From Actinomycetota bacterium (GTDB lineage: Bacteria > Actinomycetota > Thermoleophilia > Gaiellales > F1-60-MAGs149), in NCBI GenBank assembly GCA_009885805.1, contig VFJZ01000057.1, positions 46,652 to 110,651 on the forward strand: a stretch of DNA of 64,000 nt. Direction: 5' to 3'. The position numbers and the translations under genes are program-made. Every line of letters begins with the position of its first letter. Within the stretch, counting starts at the first letter, position 1. Shown here one piece after another: positions 57,930 to 64,000 of the stretch. The notes under the pieces are model-generated. The model made no database searches and was not told where the DNA came from. It saw only the letters and a list, made by a program, of their open reading frames with translations.

Positions 57930-58781
57930 ATGGAGCACGTGTCGTTGATGGAGTTGGTCGACGAGGTCAGGGATCTGCCCCTGACGGTTTCGGCGGTCCT
58001 CGCCGAGGTCATCTCCGAGTGCGACAACGCCGACGCGTCGGTCTCCAGTCTCGCCCGTATCATGGCCGGCGATCAGGCGCTTGCCGCGATGGTCCTGAAG
58101 CTCGCCAACTCCGCCTACTACGGCTACGCCCGCAAGATCGAGTCGCTGCCCGACGCGGTCGTGCTGCTCGGGTTCTCGTCGATCAAGAACCTCGCCATCA
58201 CCGCCTCGATCACGCGCCTGCTGGCGTCTGATCGCGACGGGTTCGGCGAGGTTCGCTCGGATCTGTTCGACCACTCGCTCGCCACCGCCGTTGCCGCGCG
58301 CGTGCTCGGGCGCGCCAGGCGGGTCGCCGGCGAGAAGGCGTTCGTCACCGGCCTGCTCCACGATCTCGGTCTGGTCGTACTGGTCTGCTACCGCACCGAG
58401 GCCTTCGCCGACCTGCTGCGCGCGACCGAGGTCGAGCAGGCTCCGTTCCATCACGTCGAGCTGGACGTCCTCGGGTTCGAGCACGCCGAACTCGGCGCCC
58501 TGATCGCTGCCGAGTGGAAGTTTCCGGCCGCGATCTGCGAGGCCCTCCGGTACCACCACGCGCCGGAGTCGGCTGTCGTCGATCCGGTGCTCGCGCGCGC
58601 GATTCACTGTGCCGAGTGGATCGCCAACCACAGCGGCCTCGGGCTCGTCACGCCGGGCCTCGCCGAGTGGCCCGACGAGGAGGCGCGGACGGACTTCGGG
58701 ATCGACGAGCACTCGATCAGCTCGATCGAGGCCGAAGTTCGTGCCGAATACCTCGACGGTGCGTCGCTCAAGGCGGCCTGA
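57930..58781 (+). CDS. HDOD domain protein
   Basis: [68 protein letters not shown] upstream. Confidence 0.93.
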   Translation: MEHVSLMELVDEVRDLPLTVSAVLAEVISECDNADASVSSLARIMAGDQALAAMVLKLANSAYYGYARKIESLPDAVVLLGFSSIKNLAITASITRLLASDRDGFGEVRSDLFDHSLATAVAARVLGRARRVAGEKAFVTGLLHDLGLVVLVCYRTEAFADLLRATEVEQAPFHHVELDVLGFEHAELGALIAAEWKFPAAICEALRYHHAPESAVVDPVLARAIHCAEWIANHSGLGLVTPGLAEWPDEEARTDFGIDEHSISSIEAEVRAEYLDGASLKAA

Positions 58782-58846
58782 GCCTCATCTGATCTTCCCG
58801 GCGGCGCCCACCCGTCGCGGTCGGACGAACCGGTACCGTTGCACGG

Positions 58847-59953
58847 GTGCGCATCGCCATCGTCGACCCGCGCGGGGACTCCCGGCCCTACGACCACGGC
58901 CTCGGCGTCGCCCTCGTCGCGCGCGGGCACGACGTCGTCCTGCTGACGAGTCGGTTCCGGCACGGCGAGCTGCCTCCCGCGCCTGGCCTGCGGGTGGAGG
59001 AGCGCTTCTACCGGCTGGCCGACCGGCTCCCGGGCCGACTCCGTCGCGTCGCGCGTGGCCTCGAGCACGTGGTCGACCTCGTCGCACTGCTGGGGCCGCT
59101 GCGGCGCGCTGACGTCGTGCACGTGATGTGGCTACCGCTCGGCCCGGCCGATCGGCTGTTCTGGCGTGTGGCCCGGCGGCTCCTGCGCGGCCCGGTCGTC
59201 TACACGGCGCACAACGCCCTCGCCAGGGACGGGGTCGGCTCGGACCGGCAGCAGGTGGCCGACTGCCGGCCGTTCGCGTGCGTGGTCGTCCATTCGGCTG
59301 CCGGTGAAGAGAGCCTCCGGCGGCTCGGCGTCGGCGCGCCGGTCGTGCGCATCCCGCACGCTGCGCTGACGTCCTACGGCGGCGTGACGGCGATCCCGCC
59401 CGACCTTCCGACCGGCGTTCCAATTGCCCTGTTCGCAGGGCTGATCCGGCCCTACAAGGGCCTCGGCGACCTCCTCGACGCCTGGCCGGAGGTGCGCCGG
59501 CGCGTTCCGGATGCGATGCTGCACGTCCTCGGGCGCCCGCTTGGCGCGGACGCCGACGCGCGGCGCGCGGCCACGGCAGACGGCGTTGTCGCGGATCTGC
59601 GGTACGCGTCCCCGGGTGCCTGGGCCGGCGCGATGGACCGCGCGGACGTCGTCGTCCTGCCGTACCGATCGATCGATCAGTCCGGCGTGCTCGCCTCTGC
59701 GATCGCTCTCGGTCGACCGGTGGTGGCGACGGCCGTGGGCGGGTTCGCCGAGACGTTGACGGCGACCGGCGCGGGCCTGGTCGTCCCGCCCCGCGATCCG
59801 GCGGCGCTGGCCGCCGCGATCGCCACGGTGCTGACGGACGGGCCGCTGCGCACCCGGCTCGCGGCCGCCGCGGCCGCCGCCGCTCGTGGCGAGCTGTCGT
59901 GGGAGACGAGCGCCGAACGCCACGAACGGGTGTACCGCGAGGCGCGAACGTGA
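58847..59953 (+). CDS. GT4 family glycosyltransferase
   Basis: MRIAIVDPRGDSRPYDHGLGVAL, ALFAGLIRPYKGLGDLLDAWPEV. Confidence 0.92.
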   Translation: MRIAIVDPRGDSRPYDHGLGVALVARGHDVVLLTSRFRHGELPPAPGLRVEERFYRLADRLPGRLRRVARGLEHVVDLVALLGPLRRADVVHVMWLPLGPADRLFWRVARRLLRGPVVYTAHNALARDGVGSDRQQVADCRPFACVVVHSAAGEESLRRLGVGAPVVRIPHAALTSYGGVTAIPPDLPTGVPIALFAGLIRPYKGLGDLLDAWPEVRRRVPDAMLHVLGRPLGADADARRAATADGVVADLRYASPGAWAGAMDRADVVVLPYRSIDQSGVLASAIALGRPVVATAVGGFAETLTATGAGLVVPPRDPAALAAAIATVLTDGPLRTRLAAAAAAAARGELSWETSAERHERVYREART

Positions 59954-61551
59954 GGCGCGAGGGCCTCGTCGTCGCCGCGTGCGGGTACACCGTCCACGCG
60001 CTGCTGTCCCTCGTGATGCGCGTGCCGATCATCATGTACGACGAGTTCGGCTACTTCGCCTCGGCGCGCCACCTCGCCGGCGAGGGCCAGGTCTCGAACC
60101 TGAAGTATCACCCTGGCTACGCGTTCCTGCTCGTCCCGTCGTTCCTCCTCACCGACTCCTCGGACGACGCCTACCGGCTCACGCTGCTGACGGTCAACGC
60201 CGGGCTGGGGGCGCTGACGACCTGGATCGCGTGGCGCCTGGTGATCGAGTTCGCGCCGGACCTCGCGCGCAGCCGCCGCCTCCTCGTGACGACGATCGTG
60301 GCGGTGTATCCGTCGTGGCTGTTGTTCACGAACCTCACTTGGTCGGAAAACCTGCTTGTTCCGGTCGCAGCGGCGCTGGTGCTCGGCGCGGGGCGACTCT
60401 CGCGCGGTATCGGCCCGATCGCAGCTCTCGGTTTCGGCGTCCTTGCCGGCTCGGCCTACCTGGTCCACCCGCGGGGCATAGCGATCGCGGCGGCGGCCGT
60501 CGCCGTCGCGATCGTCGTTCTACCGGCCGCCGGCCGCGGCGTCCGCGCGGTGCTCGTCGCGGCCGGTGCCGCCCTCGTCGTGGTTCTCACGCCACCGGTC
60601 ACACGGGCCGTCACGAGTTCGCGTGGCTACAGCCGGGAGACATTCCTCCAGGGGTTCGGCGTCGAGGATGTCCCGGCCTTCTTCGGTGCCATCGGCGGTC
60701 ACCTGTTCTACCTGTCCGCGGCGACCTACGGTCTCGCCCCGCTCGGCGTCGTCGGCCTCGTCTCCCTCGTCCGCCGTCACGGGCGGCGCGACCGTGGCGC
60801 GATCGCTCTGGCCGCGCTCGCCATCGCCGTCGCCGGCATCGCCGTCTCGGGCGTCTTCTGGCACGACCCGTTCCGCTCCGACCAGATGATCTACGGGCGC
60901 TACAACGAGGCCATCCTCCTGCCCCTGTTCGCTGCCGGTGCGGTGTCCCTCGTCCGCCGCGAGTTGCCGCTCCGGACGGCCGCGATCGTGATGTTTGCGC
61001 CGATCCTGACCCTCTGGGTCGTGCCGTACCTCGCGTTCTCCGAGGCCGTGCGGAGCACGCTGCCCGTGGCCGTCAACGTCCTCGGCGTGGCGCCGCTCGT
61101 TTCGGCCGAGGGCGTCGAACCGCTCAAGCTCGCGGTCGCCCACGGCGTCGCCGTCCTGGCCGTGCTCGTCGCGTACGCGCGCGGCCCGACGCTTGCCGCT
61201 CCGGCCGTGCTCCTCGCCGGGATGCTCGCTCTCGCCGGCACGCTCGAGTGGGGGCTCTTCGCGAACGGCAGCAGGGAGCGCAGCGAAGAGCGTCGGATCG
61301 CCGTCGTCCTGCGGACGATGGATCCGGACTGCGTCGGCTCGCGGCGGGGGAAGGTCGACGTGATCAGGCTCAGCATCTACAACACCACGCTCGACGGCTG
61401 GCGGTGGGCGGACCCCGACGTCGATCCCGGCTGCCGGCGCCTGCTCGTCTCGACCGAGCCCGACGCCGTCGTGCTGGCGCGGACTCCGGGCGCTCGGGTG
61501 GTGCAACGCGAGCTTCGATCGGCGAACGTGCTGTGGGAGATCTCCCGGTAG
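59950..61551 (+). CDS. GT-C fold membrane glycosyltransferase-like protein
   Basis: GTGA overlap with GT4; IIMYDEFGYFASARHLAGEG, IYGRYNEAILLPLFAAGA; polytopic. Confidence 0.78.
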   Translation: MRREGLVVAACGYTVHALLSLVMRVPIIMYDEFGYFASARHLAGEGQVSNLKYHPGYAFLLVPSFLLTDSSDDAYRLTLLTVNAGLGALTTWIAWRLVIEFAPDLARSRRLLVTTIVAVYPSWLLFTNLTWSENLLVPVAAALVLGAGRLSRGIGPIAALGFGVLAGSAYLVHPRGIAIAAAAVAVAIVVLPAAGRGVRAVLVAAGAALVVVLTPPVTRAVTSSRGYSRETFLQGFGVEDVPAFFGAIGGHLFYLSAATYGLAPLGVVGLVSLVRRHGRRDRGAIALAALAIAVAGIAVSGVFWHDPFRSDQMIYGRYNEAILLPLFAAGAVSLVRRELPLRTAAIVMFAPILTLWVVPYLAFSEAVRSTLPVAVNVLGVAPLVSAEGVEPLKLAVAHGVAVLAVLVAYARGPTLAAPAVLLAGMLALAGTLEWGLFANGSRERSEERRIAVVLRTMDPDCVGSRRGKVDVIRLSIYNTTLDGWRWADPDVDPGCRRLLVSTEPDAVVLARTPGARVVQRELRSANVLWEISR

Positions 61552-61587
61552 AGTCTCCGTTCAGGCTGGCCGGACCAGGAGGATCAG

Positions 61588-62511
61588 ATGCCGCTCGACC
61601 CGCAGATCGAGGCCGCGTTGTTCGGTGCTGCCGACGCGCCGTCGTTCTCCCTCGGCGTCGAGGAGGCGAGGGCGGCGGAGTACGAGTTCATCGAGATGTG
61701 CGGGCCGCTGCTGCCGATGGCGGCGGTGGAGGACCGTCGCGTTCCGGTCGACGGCGCCGAGATCGGCGTCCGCCTCTACACACCGGCCGGCGCGGCGCCC
61801 TTCTCGGGTCTTGTCTTCTTCCACGGTGGCGGCTGGGTCGCGGGTGACCTCGACACGATGGACCGCGTCTGTCGCAACGTCGCGCACGGCGCCGGCTGCG
61901 TCGTCGCGTCCGTGGATTACCGGCGCGCCCCGGAGCACCGCTTCCCGGTCGCGGCCGAGGACTGCTACGCCGCGACGGCGTGGGTTGCTGCGAACGCCGG
62001 CGCGCTCGGGATCGATCCGGCGCGGCTCGCGGTCGGCGGCGACAGCGCCGGCGGCAACCTCGCCGCCGTCATCAGCCTGATGGCGCGTGACCGTGGCGGG
62101 CCCGCGATCGCCTTTCAGCTGATGATCTACCCGGTCACCGACTGCTCGTTCGACACGCCGTCGTATCACGACTGCGCCGACGGGTTCGGCCTCACGAGGG
62201 CGATGATGGAGTGGTTCTGGGAGCAGTACGTCCCCGCCGCCGCGGAGCGTCCGCACCCGTATGCCTCACCGCTCCGCGCCGAGCACCATCGGGGGCTGCC
62301 GCCAGCGCTCGTCCAGGTCGCCGGCTACGACCCGCTGCGGGATGAGGGCCGGGCCTACGCGGATCGTCTCCGCGCGGCCGGTGTCGCGACGGAGTTCCGG
62401 TGCTACGACGGCCTGGTCCACGGCTACCTGCAGATGGTGACGATCGCCGCTGCCGCCAGTGATGCGACCGCCGACGCGATCGCGGCCCTGAGGGCCGCGC
62501 TGCGACGGTGA
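61588..62511 (+). CDS. alpha/beta hydrolase, HSL-type carboxylesterase
   Basis: VFFHGGGWVAGDLDTMD (HGGGW), GGDSAGGNLAAV (GDSAG), RBS GGAGGA. Confidence 0.94.
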   Translation: MPLDPQIEAALFGAADAPSFSLGVEEARAAEYEFIEMCGPLLPMAAVEDRRVPVDGAEIGVRLYTPAGAAPFSGLVFFHGGGWVAGDLDTMDRVCRNVAHGAGCVVASVDYRRAPEHRFPVAAEDCYAATAWVAANAGALGIDPARLAVGGDSAGGNLAAVISLMARDRGGPAIAFQLMIYPVTDCSFDTPSYHDCADGFGLTRAMMEWFWEQYVPAAAERPHPYASPLRAEHHRGLPPALVQVAGYDPLRDEGRAYADRLRAAGVATEFRCYDGLVHGYLQMVTIAAAASDATADAIAALRAALRR

Positions 62512-62543
62512 TCATCCCGTAGTAGCATCGTGTCGCAGGCCCC

Positions 62544-63806
62544 GTGAGAACCGTCGCTCGCCACCTCGCCCGCGTTGTCCTGGGGCCGTCGGAGAACCAC
62601 TTCCGGCGGCTCTGGTTCTCGCTGGCGGTGACGATGTTCGGTACCTGGGCCGGCGCCGTCGCTCTCAGCGTCCGGCTGTACGACCAGACCGGTTCGCCGA
62701 CGTACGCCTCCCTGCTCTACGTCGCGGAGTTCGCCCCCGTCGTGCTGATCGGCGTTCTCAGCGGGCGGCTCCTCGACCGGCTGCCCCCCGTGCGCGCGCT
62801 GGCCGTGCTCGAGGTCGTCGCCGGCGCGATGTGGTTGCTGCTCGTGTTCGTCGACCGGCCGCCGCTCGTGATCGCGCTGGCGTTCGTGACGGGGGCCTGC
62901 GCGGGTGCCTACAAGATCCTCGCCACGAGCGCCGTCTCCCTGCTCGTGAGGGACGACGATCTCGCCGCCGCCAACGCGGCCACGCTCTCGATCGACAACA
63001 TCACGACGACGCTCGGTTTCGCCGCAGGCGGTGCGTTGCTGGGGTTTGCGGCGCCGGAGTTCGTGATCGGCCTGAACGCGGCGACGTTCGCGTTCAGCGC
63101 CCTGCTGCTGGTGACCGTCCCGTACCTGCGCGCGCCGCTCGACGCCGCCACGCTCGCTGCGCAGCCGTTCCGCGACCGGATGACGCTCGGCGCCCGGCGG
63201 ATGTGGCAGAACCCCCGTTTGCGCGTCGTCCTCCTGTCGCTGCCGATCGCGACCGCGGGGATCGGGGCGGCCAACAGCCTCGAGGTTCCCTACCTGCGCG
63301 GAACGGCCGGATTCTCGCCGACCCTGATCGGCGTCGCCCTGGCCGGCGCCGCCTGTGGCCTCGTGCTGGGTGCCTGGGTGGCGCCCTTCCTGCCCGCGAC
63401 GACGAACACGTACATCGTCGCGATGGCGGTCATGGGGGTGTCCTGGGCGGTGGTCGCAATGACGGTGATGCCAGCGCCGATCATCGCCGCCAACCTCGCC
63501 AGTGGTGTCGCCAACGGCGTCGCGATCATCCGTTTCCGGACGACGATGCAGGAGGAGACGCTGCCCGCCGAACGCGCCTCGACGATCGGATTCATCTACG
63601 CGCTGGCGTTCGGGCTGGGCGTCGCCGGTGCGGCCGTCGCCGGCCCGATCGGATCGCAGATCGGCGTTCGCGAGGGATTGCTGCTCGGCGCGGGGCTGTT
63701 CGCTGTCACCGCCGTGGTCGCCCTCGCCGCCCACGTTGCCACGCGCGCCGCCGGGCCGGTGCTCGCGGACGACGGCGCCGGCGCGAGGGTCGACGCCAGC
63801 CGCTAG
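62544..63806 (+). CDS. MFS transporter
   Basis: About 12 TMs; SENHFRRLWFSLAVTMFGTWAGAVALSVRLYDQTGSPTYASLLYVAEFAPVVLIGVLSGRLLDRLPPV. Confidence 0.9.
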   Translation: MRTVARHLARVVLGPSENHFRRLWFSLAVTMFGTWAGAVALSVRLYDQTGSPTYASLLYVAEFAPVVLIGVLSGRLLDRLPPVRALAVLEVVAGAMWLLLVFVDRPPLVIALAFVTGACAGAYKILATSAVSLLVRDDDLAAANAATLSIDNITTTLGFAAGGALLGFAAPEFVIGLNAATFAFSALLLVTVPYLRAPLDAATLAAQPFRDRMTLGARRMWQNPRLRVVLLSLPIATAGIGAANSLEVPYLRGTAGFSPTLIGVALAGAACGLVLGAWVAPFLPATTNTYIVAMAVMGVSWAVVAMTVMPAPIIAANLASGVANGVAIIRFRTTMQEETLPAERASTIGFIYALAFGLGVAGAAVAGPIGSQIGVREGLLLGAGLFAVTAVVALAAHVATRAAGPVLADDGAGARVDASR

Positions 63807-64000
63807 TGGTGCGACACGGCAATGGCGCGATGTTCGGAGGCCCCTGGATCGTCCTACGCGTGGTGGTGACGCGGTCGAAGGGCTGACCGCATCTCCAACG
63901 CGCTGCGGCGACCGTCTGCTGCGCCGCAAGCGGCGCAGCCGCGGGCTTCGCGGGTGACCCGCCCGCCGCTTGAACTTGCTCCGGCAAGCCCAGCGCGACG
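63805..64000. mobile_element. MITE-like structured element, copy B (inverted relative to copy A, truncated by window edge)
   Basis: AGTGGTGCGACACGGCAATGGCGCG...TTCGGAGGCCCCTGGATCGTCCT...TGCGCCGCAAGCGGCGCAGCCGCGGGCTTCGCGGGTGACCCGCCCGCCGCTTG matches the reverse complement of 10712-10968. Confidence 0.8.

Overview
High-GC bacterial chromosomal window, gene-dense and mostly ordinary in content. The lineage looks actinobacterial, possibly Thermoleophilia-like, but that is inference only. The left third (about 0.5-27 kb) holds a YmdB-type phosphoesterase, an ABC exporter, hemB-hemL, and a menaquinone/respiration block. That block contains UbiD/MqnL-like, a Rieske protein, a split cytochrome b6 / subunit IV-cytochrome c fusion, UbiX/MqnM-like, a UbiE/MenG methyltransferase, a polyprenyl synthase, and MqnE-MqnA-MqnC of the futalosine pathway. 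RNase D, an ABC exporter, a GAF/HD-GYP protein, a DegT aminotransferase, DUF354, a CapD/PglF-like protein and a LysR regulator follow. At 28.3-32.1 kb there is a compact divergent cassette: GntR(FCD) <-> PhyH dioxygenase, glutamine-synthetase-like ligase, SBP_bac_3-like protein. From about 32 to 61.6 kb lies a large surface-polysaccharide region with many GT4/GT-C enzymes, Wzm/Wzt with a C-terminal domain, Rmd/Gmd, two ABC-2 pairs, a flippase, a PGT, a secreted glycosidase and UXS. The window ends with an esterase and an MFS transporter. The most interesting non-obvious signals are: (1) a 257-bp MITE-like structured element with terminal inverted repeats at 10.7 kb and a second, inverted, truncated copy at the right edge, both supplying the TAG stop of the upstream gene; (2) three genes (hemB, rmd-like, flippase) whose conserved N-termini can only be reached from a CTG start, each inside a CTGA stop/start overlap; (3) a tiny orphan polyprenyl-synthase-like protein without DDxxD between hemL and ubiD; (4) a textbook intrinsic terminator inside the ubiD reading frame, upstream of its stop; (5) recurrent TANNNT -10 boxes exactly one promoter-length upstream of start codons (leaderless transcription), including divergent promoters sharing one TA step; (6) the GntR/PhyH/GS/SBP cassette. 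No tRNA, rRNA or CRISPR was recognised.
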